NCBI RefSeq assembly: GCF_016623615.1
Contig: NZ_JAEHFX010000013.1
Coordinates: 1-42,285 of the forward strand
Direction: 5' to 3'
Origin: Adhaeribacter terrigena
Lineage (GTDB): Bacteria; Bacteroidota; Bacteroidia; Cytophagales; Hymenobacteraceae
DNA: 42,285 nucleotides
Position numbers and translations under genes: made by a program. Positions 31,052 to 40,319 of this stretch are shown here, piece after piece (position 1 is the stretch's first letter; every line of letters starts with the position of its first letter). The notes below the pieces were generated by a model. The model ran no database searches and was not told where the DNA came from. It saw only the letters and a program-made list of their open reading frames with translations.

Positions 31052-31095
31052 CGGTAGTTTTCCGTTAACTTCGAAAACTAAAAATACACGTCTGT

Positions 31096-31719
31096 TTGTA
31101 TCTAAATTTCCTGAAACCGGCTTTTGACTTTGTAGTAGCGTTGCTGCTGTTGGCTTTGCTGTGGCCGGTACTTTTGGCGGGTATTCTGATAGCGTTTTTC
31201 GGCAATAACGGGAAGGTATTTTTTAAGCAACCACGCCCCGGATTACACGGAAAAATTTTCACCATTTATAAATTCCGGACCATGAACGAAAAACGCGACG
31301 CGCAGGGAAATTTATTGCCGGATGCCGAACGCCTCACTCCGCTCGGAAAATTCATCCGGAAAACGTCTTTAGATGAATTGCCTCAGCTTTTTAACGTGCT
31401 CAAAGGCGATCTGAGTCTGGTTGGTCCGCGGCCGCTTCTGGTGGAATACCTGGAGTTGTACAGCCCGGAAGAAATGAAACGTCATAGCGTGAAACCGGGC
31501 ATTACCGGCTGGGCGCAGGTGAACGGGCGTAACCGGCAAACCTGGGAAGAACGCTTCCGGCTGGACCTTTTCTATGTAAACCATATTTCGTTTGGGCTCG
31601 ATCTGAAGATCCTGTTTCGAACGCTGCGGAAGATTTTCCGGAGTCACGAAACCAGCGCCGAAGGCCATGCTACCATGGAAAAATTCAGGGGAAGCGGAAA
31701 GCCGGCAAAAACCGATTAA
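31096..31719 (+). CDS. PglC-like phosphoglycosyl transferase
   Basis: A 207-residue small monotopic sugar-phosphate transferase that loads a sugar 1-phosphate from a UDP-sugar onto undecaprenyl phosphate at the inner membrane. It has an N-terminal re-entrant hydrophobic helix (VVALLLLALLWPVLLAGILI) and then KVFFKQPRPGLHGKIFTIYKFRTM. The catalytic Asp-Glu dyad is in TSLDELPQLFNVLKGDLSLVGPRP, and KPGITGWAQVNGRN follows. It lacks the N-terminal helices of WcaJ-type enzymes, as PglC does. The only reasonable start is TTG at 31096, because an in-frame stop lies at 31066 and no ATG or GTG falls between. First gene of a pglC-D-E-like set. Confidence 0.92.
   Translation: MYLNFLKPAFDFVVALLLLALLWPVLLAGILIAFFGNNGKVFFKQPRPGLHGKIFTIYKFRTMNEKRDAQGNLLPDAERLTPLGKFIRKTSLDELPQLFNVLKGDLSLVGPRPLLVEYLELYSPEEMKRHSVKPGITGWAQVNGRNRQTWEERFRLDLFYVNHISFGLDLKILFRTLRKIFRSHETSAEGHATMEKFRGSGKPAKTD
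31169..31198 (-). repeat. 30-bp CGSTA element, copy 25 (inside the pglC-like gene)
   Basis: Minus strand: AAAACGCTAT, 13 bp beginning CAGAAT, then AAAAGTA. Host codons read VLLAGILIAFFG, the membrane helix. Confidence 0.8.
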
Positions 31720-31752
31720 AAGCCTTAACTTCGTAAGCATACTGATTGGCCT

Positions 31753-32406
31753 ATGAAAGACATCGCAATTTTTGGCGCCGGCGGTTTGGGCAGGGAGATC
31801 GCGCTGCTTATTCAGCAGATAAACGAAGCGCAGCCCACGTGGAACATTACCGGTTTTTACGACGAACAGCGTTTCACGAAAGATATCGACGGATTTGCTT
31901 ACCTCGGTTCGGTAAAAGAGCTGAACGAAGTTGGCTCGGAATTAAACCTGGTTATTGGCATTGGCAATTGCAAATGGAAACAACAGGTCTTTGAAAAGAT
32001 CGAAAATCCGAATATCAAATTCCCTACGCTCATTCATCCTTCGGTACAAATGCGCGCTTTCCAGCGCTGTGAAATTGGTGAAGGCACCGTAATAGCCCAA
32101 AACGTAGTAATTACCACCAACGTAAAGATCGGGAAACACGTACAGGTGAGCCCGGCTTCCACGCTGGCCCACGACGTGGAAATCGGCGATTTTTGTTCGC
32201 TGATGTATGCAATAAACCTGGCCGGGAACGTTAAACTGAGCCGGGGAGTTTACATTGGCACCAATGCTACGGTAATCCAGTTACTCGAAGTGGGAGAAAA
32301 TTCAATTGTGGGCGCAGGCGCGGTGGTTACCCGTTCGCTGCCTGCCAACTGCACCGCCGCCGGGCTTCCGGCGCGCATCATAAAAACGCATGAAACACCG
32401 GCCTAA
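31753..32406 (+). CDS. PglD/NeuD-like sugar acetyltransferase
   Basis: A 217-residue acyltransferase likely to N-acetylate a UDP-4-amino sugar. The N-terminal Rossmann-like sugar-binding part starts KDIAIFGAGGLGREIALLI. The C-terminal left-handed beta-helix hexapeptide region covers about residues 95-210, with the catalytic-type His in STLAHDVEIGD and the final VGAGAVVTRSLPANCTAAGLPARII. No signal peptide is present. It starts 33 bp after the pglC-like gene and overlaps the next gene by 17 bp, so the three are likely one operon. Confidence 0.92.
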   Translation: MKDIAIFGAGGLGREIALLIQQINEAQPTWNITGFYDEQRFTKDIDGFAYLGSVKELNEVGSELNLVIGIGNCKWKQQVFEKIENPNIKFPTLIHPSVQMRAFQRCEIGEGTVIAQNVVITTNVKIGKHVQVSPASTLAHDVEIGDFCSLMYAINLAGNVKLSRGVYIGTNATVIQLLEVGENSIVGAGAVVTRSLPANCTAAGLPARIIKTHETPA

Positions 32407-33520
32407 CCGCATTTTTTTATCGCCGCCGCATATGGGTGGCCACGAGCTGAATTACGTTCACAAGGCGTTTGAAGACAATTTTGTAGCACCCGTTGGGCCA
32501 AACATCGAAGGCTTTGAACGCGAGCTCTGCGAAAAAGCGGACGTGCTGCATGCCGTAGCGCTTTCTTCCGGCACGGCGGCCATTCACCTGGCTTTAATTC
32601 TTCTGGATGTTGGCCCCGGCGATGAAGTTTTGTGTTCGTCGTTCACTTTTTCGGCCTCCGCCAACCCGATCGTTTACCAAAGAGCTACGCCCGTTTTTAT
32701 AGATTCGGAGTCCGAAACCTGGAACATGAGCCCGGAATTTCTGGAGTTGGGCATTCAGGAACGGATCAGAAAAGGCAAAAAACCGAAAGCTTTGATCCTG
32801 GTTCATTTGTATGGCATGCCGGCTAAAATGGATGAACTGCTGGAGATTGCCCGCCGTTACGAGATACCGGTTATTGAAGATGCGGCCGAAGCCCTGGGTT
32901 CGAGTTATAAAAAACGCAGGGCGGGCAAATTCGGCGAGGTGGGTGTTTTTTCTTTCAACGGCAATAAAATAATTACTACTTCGGGTGGCGGTGCATTGGT
33001 TTCGGAGAATAAAGAACTCGTAGAAAAAGCGCGTTTTTTAGCCATGCAGGCCAAAGATCCGGCGCCGCATTACGAGCATTCACAGATCGGGTATAATTAC
33101 CGGCTCAGCAATATTTCGGCGGGCATAGGCCGCGGGCAACTAGAGGTATTGGAGAAACGGGTTAAACAGCGCCGCGAGAATTTCAGTTTTTACCAGGAAG
33201 CCTTTCAGGGAATGGAGGAAATGCAGTTCTTACAGGAACCGGCCGGCCATTTCAGCAACCGCTGGCTCAGCACTTTTACGCTTCAGAACAATAGCGTTTC
33301 GCCGGAAAAAATCCGGTTGCATTTAGAAACCTGCAACATAGAAAGCCGTCCGCTCTGGAAACCCCTGCATTTGCAGCCGGTTTTTAAAGATTATCCATAC
33401 TACGGCGAACGGGTAAGCGAACATTTATTCCAGTCGGGTTTATGTTTGCCTTCGGGTAGCGATCTACAGGAAGAAGACTTACAGCGGGTGGTAAAGGAAG
33501 TAAAAAAAGTATTTGGTTAA
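32390..33520 (+). CDS. DegT/DnrJ/EryC1 (PglE-like) aminotransferase
   Basis: A 376-residue PLP-dependent sugar aminotransferase, likely making a UDP-4-amino-4,6-dideoxy sugar from a 4-keto precursor. It opens with RIFLSPPHMGGHELNYV. ALSSGTAAIHLALI and VLCSSFTFSASANPIVY follow, then the cofactor Asp in PVIEDAAEALGSSYKKR and the Schiff-base Lys in VFSFNGNKIITTSGGGALV. The C-terminal IESRPLWKPLHLQP is characteristic. It is the last gene of the set. The 4,6-dehydratase (PglF-type) that would supply its substrate is not in this window. Confidence 0.94.
   Translation: MKHRPNRIFLSPPHMGGHELNYVHKAFEDNFVAPVGPNIEGFERELCEKADVLHAVALSSGTAAIHLALILLDVGPGDEVLCSSFTFSASANPIVYQRATPVFIDSESETWNMSPEFLELGIQERIRKGKKPKALILVHLYGMPAKMDELLEIARRYEIPVIEDAAEALGSSYKKRRAGKFGEVGVFSFNGNKIITTSGGGALVSENKELVEKARFLAMQAKDPAPHYEHSQIGYNYRLSNISAGIGRGQLEVLEKRVKQRRENFSFYQEAFQGMEEMQFLQEPAGHFSNRWLSTFTLQNNSVSPEKIRLHLETCNIESRPLWKPLHLQPVFKDYPYYGERVSEHLFQSGLCLPSGSDLQEEDLQRVVKEVKKVFG
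33271..33300 (-). repeat. 30-bp CGSTA element, copy 26 (inside the aminotransferase gene)
   Basis: Minus strand: GAAACGCTAT, 13 bp beginning TGTTCT, then AAAAGTG. The core has one mismatch and the middle tract is weak, so chance is possible. Confidence 0.55.
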
Positions 33521-33521
33521 G

Positions 33522-33551
33522 CAGTTTTTCAGGGTAAAAGGATAGCGTTTT
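33522..33551 (-). repeat. 30-bp CGSTA element, copy 27
   Basis: Minus strand: AAAACGCTAT, 13 bp beginning CCTTTT, then AAAACTG. It begins 2 bp past the aminotransferase stop. Confidence 0.92.
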
Positions 33552-33629
33552 TGAGTGCCTGATTACCGGAAATTACGTTCTATGTATTAGCTTTTTTGGC
33601 GAAACAGACCTACTTCATAATCTGCAATT

Positions 33630-34043
33630 ATGGATTTTAATTTTAAACATTTTGAAAATAACCTGGGGCAGATCTATTGTTCCCTCAGGTACCACGATCA
33701 GCTAAAAGCTATTACCGTAACCTGGAAAGGCACGGCCCAGCTAGGCGGCCTGGAAAAGGTAAAAAACGAAGTAGTTAAAATGATCAAAAGGAAGCATGCC
33801 CTTTTTCTGATCAACGACTTTCAGGATCTTTATTATAATGCTTCCGATGCATTGGCTAAATTCTTAGAAGAAAGCTGGGACGATGAAGTGCATGCGGCAG
33901 GTTTACAATACGTGATTCATGTATGGAAGGAAGGCACTGAGGTGCCGCCGGTTTCAGCTAAAGCTGCCAAATATATCCGCTTTTCCCCCAGCAAGCTCGA
34001 TGCCGTGGAATGGATACAAAACCAGCTGAAAGAAATCTCATAA
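33630..34043 (+). CDS. Unknown small cytoplasmic protein, first of two paralogues
   Basis: A 137-residue protein without signal peptide or membrane segment. It begins DFNFKHFENNLGQIYCSLRY, then HDQLKAITVTWKGTAQL, ALFLINDFQDLY, QYVIHVWKEGTEVPPVS and a final KLDAVEWIQNQLKEI. The alternating strand/helix pattern, with a short strand ending in IND, resembles the STAS/SpoIIAA-like fold, but I cannot confirm the family. A broken paralogue follows at 34218. A 30-bp element lies on each side. The gene stands alone, and AT content is moderately higher than in the pgl genes. Confidence 0.75.
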   Translation: MDFNFKHFENNLGQIYCSLRYHDQLKAITVTWKGTAQLGGLEKVKNEVVKMIKRKHALFLINDFQDLYYNASDALAKFLEESWDDEVHAAGLQYVIHVWKEGTEVPPVSAKAAKYIRFSPSKLDAVEWIQNQLKEIS

Positions 34044-34088
34044 CTCCTATTTCTGTCTCCGGTTAATTCTTTGCTTGTGCCTGGTTAA

Positions 34089-34118
34089 CAGTTTTTGCGC
34101 ATGAAAGCATAGCGTTTT
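34089..34118 (-). repeat. 30-bp CGSTA element, copy 28
   Basis: Minus strand: AAAACGCTAT, 13 bp beginning GCTTTC, then AAAACTG. It lies between the two paralogues. Confidence 0.93.
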
Positions 34119-34217
34119 AATGCTTCGTATATTTTTCCCGGCAATTTAACCTGTTAAACTTTCCGGCTCAGAATCGTTTTTATATATGGATCATTTCTGA
34201 AATTGAAAACCAGCGGT

Positions 34218-34632
34218 ATGGAAGAAGAAGCAAAAGAATTTAATTTTAAGCACTTTGAGAATAGCCTGGGAATAATTTACTGTTCGATCCGCTATCATGC
34301 CCACTTGAAGATGACAACGGTTACCTGGAAAGGAACCGCTCCCGAAGATAGTGAGAAACGAAGGCCTGGAGTTTATAAAAAAGCACGAATGTTTATTCCT
34401 ACTAAATGATATTCAGGATTTTTTCTCAGCTTCCACCGAAATTCTTACCGATTTAATACGGTCGAAGTGGAGTCAGGAAGTTTTGGAGAGCGGTGTTCTT
34501 TATATTGTTCATATTCTGAAACCGGAAATGGAAGTTCCTTTGTTGTCTGACGTTGATTCGGCTTCTACAAAGTTCTTCTACAATAAATTCGATGCGCTGG
34601 AATGGGTTACAAAGCAATTGAAAACGATGTAA
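34218..34632 (+). pseudogene. Frameshifted paralogue of the 33630 gene
   Basis: The first part (from ATG 34218) reads EFNFKHFENSLGIIYCSIRY and TVTWKGTA, matching the intact gene. The match then continues in another frame from about 34348 as IVRNEGLEFIKKHECLFLLND and on to KFDALEWVTKQLKTM at 34632. Between the shared Ala (34338-34340) and the shared Val (34351-34353) there are 10 nt, against 21 nt in the intact copy. An 11-nt deletion therefore explains the shift. In the first frame translation runs on to a stop at 34409. Two separate short proteins are possible but unlikely. The remaining sequence is well conserved, so the break is probably recent. Confidence 0.8.
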
Positions 34633-34650
34633 CAGCCTTAAACTACAAGG

Positions 34651-34680
34651 CACTTTTTCAGCCCCAGACCTTGGCGTTTT
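34651..34680 (-). repeat. 30-bp CGSTA element, copy 29 (degenerate core)
   Basis: Minus strand: AAAACGCCAA, 13 bp beginning GGTCTG, then AAAAGTG. The core keeps AAAACGC only. It lies just past the pseudogene stop. Confidence 0.5.
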
Positions 34681-34686
34681 AAACAC

Positions 34687-34720
34687 AAAAAGCCTTCCTC
34701 CGTTAAGAGAAAGGCTTTTT
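34687..34720. terminator. Terminator of atpD-atpC
   Basis: AAAAAGCCTT (34687-34696) pairs with AAGGCTTTTT (34711-34720) around a 14-nt loop. It could also stop transcription from the pseudogene side. Confidence 0.88.
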
Positions 34721-34738
34721 AAATAAGTGATCTTCGGC

Positions 34739-34984
34739 TTAGCTCAGAACGGCTTCGGCCAATACTACAATCTTGTTATTCAGCACTTCTACCACTCCGC
34801 CTTCAACATTGAAGAACTGGTAGCCAGAAGTGGTCGTAATACGGAGTTCACCATTAGCCAGCGTGCTTATAAGCGGGGCGTGGTTATTCAGAACTTCGAA
34901 CGAGCCTTTGGTTCCCGGAAATTTAGCTCCGATCACTTCACCTTCGAAAACCTTTTTATCCGGAGTGATTATTTCTAAATGCAT
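34739..34984 (-). CDS. atpC: F1Fo ATP synthase epsilon subunit
   Basis: An 81-residue subunit of the F1 central stalk. It opens with MHLEIITPDKKVFEGEV, then PGTKGSFEVLNNHAPLISTL, the classic epsilon beta-sandwich. It ends soon after VVEVLNNKIVVLAEAVLS. The C-terminal helical hairpin found in longer epsilon subunits (about 130-140 residues) is absent, as in many Bacteroidota. Without it the usual epsilon inhibition of ATP hydrolysis is unlikely (inference). It is co-directional with atpD, across a 102-bp repeat-filled gap. Confidence 0.95.
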   Translation of the reverse strand: MHLEIITPDKKVFEGEVIGAKFPGTKGSFEVLNNHAPLISTLANGELRITTTSGYQFFNVEGGVVEVLNNKIVVLAEAVLS

Positions 34985-34990
34985 GCTTTT

Positions 34991-35082
34991 AATGTGCTAA
35001 TTAGTTAATGTGATAATGTGCTAATTAAAAAATTAAGTAATGTGCCAATTTTCATCAGCACATTACCACATTAGCATATTAA
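34991..35082. repeat. Hairpin of AATGTGCTAATTAG micro-repeats between atpD and atpC
   Basis: The left arm (34991-35027) has three degenerate copies of AATGTGCTAATTA. The right arm (35055-35082) has the reverse complement (CAGCACATTACCACATTAGC). It would form a long AU-rich hairpin in the atpD-atpC transcript. Confidence 0.8.
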
Positions 35083-35086
35083 ATAA

Positions 35087-36675
<1,589 letters not shown>

Positions 36676-37345
36676 CAGATCGTTTTTAAATAATTTCAAA
36701 ATAACGCAGGCAAACACTCAAGCCCAGAATTCCCTTGAAAACCCGGCTAAAAAACTACAAGTAACAGGTTTAAAGGAATTTACCTTTCCAATCACTGACC
36801 AATACATATTCAATTAAAAACAGTTTAACTCATGAAACCGGTTAGTATCAATTTTGTAACGCCCGCAAAACAGCAGCAGGATTCTGTAATTATGCATTAG
36901 CCTCAGAACGGCTATACACGAAGCAACCAAAGGTCAGATAGAAATTGCCAGGCTTATTTCCCCGGCATTGGGTTTTACCTTGATTTATTGTTCAGAGCAC
37001 AACCACCCGTTAAACAGCAAGATCAGCAACAGCCTCTAAAAGACACCTGCCGGATATGGCAAATCGCCTTACTGCCCCGCCCGGCAACTTAATAGTACTT
37101 TTCAGAATTCTCCCTTAAAATACAACACCAGCTTTTATTATTAAAAAAAATAAAAGCACCTGATTTCCTTCAACTTACATTTCAAAAGCAAAATTTCAGC
37201 TTGAATATGCATTTTTCACTATTTTTATAACTATATAAAAATCACCGCTTTACCCGAACAGCAATCTTGTTGTGAAACAATAGGAAATTAGACTTTACTT
37301 TTTTACTTTTACCAAGCAAGTAATCTTCTCTTACAAAAATTTATT
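36676..37345. other. Long AT-rich intergenic region without a recognisable gene
   Basis: About 670 bp upstream of the large T9SS gene. Short open frames exist (for example from ATG 36832, 22 codons) but show no protein-like composition. Near the downstream end, TTG (37270-37272) and TACTTTTT (37296-37303), spaced 23 bp, could be a weak promoter. No copy of the 30-bp element is present, which is notable given its density elsewhere. It may hold a long regulatory leader. Confidence 0.6.
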
Positions 37346-40051
37346 ATGAAAAAACTTTACCTAGTCATCTGGCTGATGGCAACATCTATTCTCAGCCAGG
37401 CACAAACAACAATTGTGGTTCCTGCCGGAAACCCAACTGGCACTACCGAACGCCGGCCAATAGCCAGCTTTTATGGTTATGAACGCAGTCATATGCTTTA
37501 CCTCGGTTCAGAGATCGGTACCTCCGGAACGATCAATGCAATCGGGTTTTATGTGCAAGCCAATACGCTTGCTGCCAGCGCTACCCTGCCGGTTCAGATC
37601 TACATAAAGCAGAGCACGGCAACTTCTATTACCGCCTCTACAGTTGCGGCCGCCGAAACAGGAGCAACGCTGGTATACAACGGAAACCTGAACATTGGCG
37701 CTGCAGCAGTCGGCACCTGGCTTACTATACCTTTAAGCACGCCTTTCCCTTATACGGGCGGCGCGAACAATCTGGAAATCGTAGCCGAATCTAACGGCGG
37801 CGGGTCCGGCTTATTCGGTTCAACCGCTATCACATACAGAACGAACACCACAACCGGCACGCTTTTGCAAAACTGGAACCAGGACAGCAGCCCGCCAACA
37901 GGCACCGGTACTACCTACTCAAACCGCCCGAATGTGCAATTATCCTTTATTCCAACGGCTCCAACCGAGATGGGTATTTCCGCCATTAACTTAAACTCAG
38001 GTTGTGGCCTGACTGCGCAAACCCCGGTATGCGTTACCATTAACAACTTTGGCACAGCTGCCCAAAGCAATGTACCGGTTAGCTACACCATAAATGGCGG
38101 CACCCCAGTTACAGCGGTATTCCCGGGTCCGTTAGCTTCCGGAGCCTCTGCTTCTTTCTGCTTCCCTACCAATGCAAACCTGGCAACGCCGGGCACCTAT
38201 GTTGTTTCTGCTACTATTTCGCTTCCCGGCGACGTATTAGCCTCTAACAACACGGCTACAAAAACCATAACTTCTATACCTTCTGTTTCTACCTTCCCGT
38301 ACAGCGAAAACTTTGAGAACGGACCAGGCGGCTGGTTAGCCAGTGGTACCAGCTCTTCCTGGGCACATGGCACCCCGGCCGGCACAGTTATCAATTCTGC
38401 CGCTTCAGGAACAAAGGCCTGGAAAACCAGTCTTTCCGGCACTTACAACAACAGCGAGCAATCTCGGGTAGTTGGACCTTGCTTTAACTTCTCCAGCTTA
38501 ACCGGTGACCCGGACTTTGAAATGAAGATCTGGTGGAACATGGAAAACAACTACGACAAGGCTGCCCTGCAATCTTCTATAGACGGCGGTTTAACCTGGC
38601 AACACGTGGGTGCTTTTGGCGACCCTAATAACTGGTATAACAATAACAGCTCATCTGGCCCTGGCGTTGGCGGCGTGTATGTAGGCTGGAGCGGAAGAAA
38701 CAGCTCAAGCAACGGCAGCAATGGCTGGGTAAAAGCCAAGCATAAACTTACCGGCCTGGCCGGGCAATCTTCGGTATTGCTGCGCGTAGCCTTCAGTTCT
38801 GACGGCAGTGGCCAGGATGATGGCTTTGCTTTTGATGACATCCGCATTGGCGATAACTCGAACAACTTGTCCGTAAATTCTTTTGTGCCACTTACCCAGA
38901 TCTGTGGTTTCGGTGCGAGCGAAAAAGTAGAAGTGATGATCGAGAACCTGGGTGGTGTTGCTGTTTCTAACTACACCGTTCAATACCGCATTACGAACCC
39001 GAGCGGCGTTGTAGGAAACTGGGTTACCGGTCCGGCCGGCCCTACCCTGCAGCCAGATACTCAGGTGCCTTATATCTTTACGAACCAGCCGGCCAACCTT
39101 ACCGCCGCCGGCGCTTATTCCATTGAAGTAAGAATTACCAACAACCAGGGCAACGACCCTGAACCGGCTAACAACAACCTTACTTACAATATTACCAACG
39201 CTCTTTACTCCAACTTCCCGGTTAACCTCGATTTCGAAACGGCGCAGACCAGCCTTGCATCTGCCCGCAAAATTACGAACCTGAATTCTGCCATTACTGA
39301 AGTTGCGGCTACTGGCTTTGGGGCTACTGCTTCTAAAGGTCTGATCATGGATGGTATCGACAATCCGAAATGGGTTGTTCCGGTTGGTACAACAAATGCC
39401 TGGGATCATAACCCTGACTTTTTCTCGGCAGTTTATATCTGCTTAGGCCCAACCAACATCGGTTCCGATTCCCTGCGTTTAACCTTCGATCTGAAACAAT
39501 TCTATAAAGCTTCTGCCTACAACACCAACTTCCGTGTAACGGTAAACGGCCGCCAGGTAGATGTGCTGGTAGATGGCGTAAAAGACAACACGCTGAATCC
39601 ACCTTTCGCTGGTTACGACACCCTGGATGCTCCATGGAAAAAAGTTGTGGTAGACCTTACGCCATATAAAAACAAAGGTGGCCTTCAGATTGGTCTGGAA
39701 AGCAGCGTAAAAGAAGCCTATGCCAACGGTAACGGCACCGCTAACGTGCTTGACAATATTCTGGTTGAGCGTGTAACCGTGGTAAATGGCGTAAAAGAGA
39801 ACATCCTGCAAAGCAACGTAGTAGTGTTCCCGAACCCGTCTAATGGCTTATTCAACCTGAAAGTACCTGTTACCACCCGCAATTACTCAGTAGAAGTAAT
39901 GGACCTGACGGGCAAACTGGTAAAACAGCAAACCGTAACCAACAACGCCGGTACAACCCAACTGAACCTGAACGGCACGGCCAAAGGAATCTACATCCTC
40001 AAGATCGCTTCCGAAGGAAACGTAGCTACCCGCAAGCTGATCGTGGAATAA
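37346..40051 (+). CDS. Large modular secreted protein with T9SS C-terminal sorting domain
   Basis: A 901-residue exported protein with a signal peptide (residues 1-19, SILSQAQ). Modules in order: an N-terminal beta-sandwich (about 22-205), a CARDB-like adhesion domain (about 207-315, GCGLTAQTPVCVTINNFG), and a MAM/jellyroll-like module (about 318-515) starting FPYSENFENGPGGW and ending DDGFAFDDIRIGDNSNN. A second CARDB-like domain (about 520-625) and another beta-sandwich follow. The T9SS type A sorting tail covers about residues 830-901 (VVFPNPSNGLFNL, then KGIYILKI). It is probably exported through the outer membrane and fixed to or released from the surface. It is rich in Asn, Thr, Ser and Gly. 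A paralogue follows downstream. The ligand is unknown. Confidence 0.93.
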   Translation: MKKLYLVIWLMATSILSQAQTTIVVPAGNPTGTTERRPIASFYGYERSHMLYLGSEIGTSGTINAIGFYVQANTLAASATLPVQIYIKQSTATSITASTVAAAETGATLVYNGNLNIGAAAVGTWLTIPLSTPFPYTGGANNLEIVAESNGGGSGLFGSTAITYRTNTTTGTLLQNWNQDSSPPTGTGTTYSNRPNVQLSFIPTAPTEMGISAINLNSGCGLTAQTPVCVTINNFGTAAQSNVPVSYTINGGTPVTAVFPGPLASGASASFCFPTNANLATPGTYVVSATISLPGDVLASNNTATKTITSIPSVSTFPYSENFENGPGGWLASGTSSSWAHGTPAGTVINSAASGTKAWKTSLSGTYNNSEQSRVVGPCFNFSSLTGDPDFEMKIWWNMENNYDKAALQSSIDGGLTWQHVGAFGDPNNWYNNNSSSGPGVGGVYVGWSGRNSSSNGSNGWVKAKHKLTGLAGQSSVLLRVAFSSDGSGQDDGFAFDDIRIGDNSNNLSVNSFVPLTQICGFGASEKVEVMIENLGGVAVSNYTVQYRITNPSGVVGNWVTGPAGPTLQPDTQVPYIFTNQPANLTAAGAYSIEVRITNNQGNDPEPANNNLTYNITNALYSNFPVNLDFETAQTSLASARKITNLNSAITEVAATGFGATASKGLIMDGIDNPKWVVPVGTTNAWDHNPDFFSAVYICLGPTNIGSDSLRLTFDLKQFYKASAYNTNFRVTVNGRQVDVLVDGVKDNTLNPPFAGYDTLDAPWKKVVVDLTPYKNKGGLQIGLESSVKEAYANGNGTANVLDNILVERVTVVNGVKENILQSNVVVFPNPSNGLFNLKVPVTTRNYSVEVMDLTGKLVKQQTVTNNAGTTQLNLNGTAKGIYILKIASEGNVATRKLIVE

Positions 40052-40075
40052 TTCATAAAGTAAACCTTAAAGCGA

Positions 40076-40105
40076 AAAACGCTATCGTTTTAGCTTCCAA
40101 AACTC
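40076..40105 (+). repeat. 30-bp CGSTA element, copy 30
   Basis: AAAACGCTAT, 13 bp beginning CGTTTT, then AAAACTC. It begins 24 bp past the T9SS gene stop and abuts its terminator. Confidence 0.93.
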
Positions 40106-40138
40106 AAAAGCCCCGAAAATACTTCGGGGCTTTTTTTT
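40106..40138 (+). terminator. Terminator of the 37346 gene
   Basis: AAAAGCCCCGAA (40106-40117) pairs with TTCGGGGCTTTT (40123-40134), a 5-nt loop with eight Ts after the stem. Confidence 0.95.
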
Positions 40139-40154
40139 GTTTCCAGCCAAGTGA

Positions 40155-40184
40155 AAAACGGTAGGGTTTTAAGCTTAAAAAGTA
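40155..40184 (+). repeat. 30-bp CGSTA element, copy 31
   Basis: AAAACGGTAG, 13 bp beginning GGTTTT, then AAAAGTA. Confidence 0.93.
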
Positions 40185-40256
40185 TGAATCGCTATACCGG
40201 CAATACTAAACGCAAAGGCCATTTTCCGGGAATATTTGTGCCGAAATACGCTGTAT

Positions 40257-40286
40257 AAGACGGTAGCGAAACCAGTCTGAAAAGCA
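40257..40286 (+). repeat. 30-bp CGSTA element, copy 32 (degenerate)
   Basis: AAGACGGTAG, 13 bp beginning CGAAAC, then AAAAGCA. Confidence 0.6.
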
Positions 40287-40289
40287 CGG

Positions 40290-40319
40290 AAAACGGTAGG
40301 AAAACTAAACCAAAAACTC
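40290..40319 (+). repeat. 30-bp CGSTA element, copy 33
   Basis: AAAACGGTAG, 13 bp beginning GAAAAC, then AAAACTC. It follows copy 32 after 3 bp in the same orientation, so the two are a direct tandem. Confidence 0.88.

Noticed and set aside
33522-33551. The 30-bp element as a promoter (T-rich box, 13 bp, TAGCGTTTT)
   Set aside because: Bacteroidota promoters need TTTG about 19-20 bp before TAnnTTTG. Spacing and sequence do not fit, and many copies lie at 3' ends or inside genes pointing away from any start.
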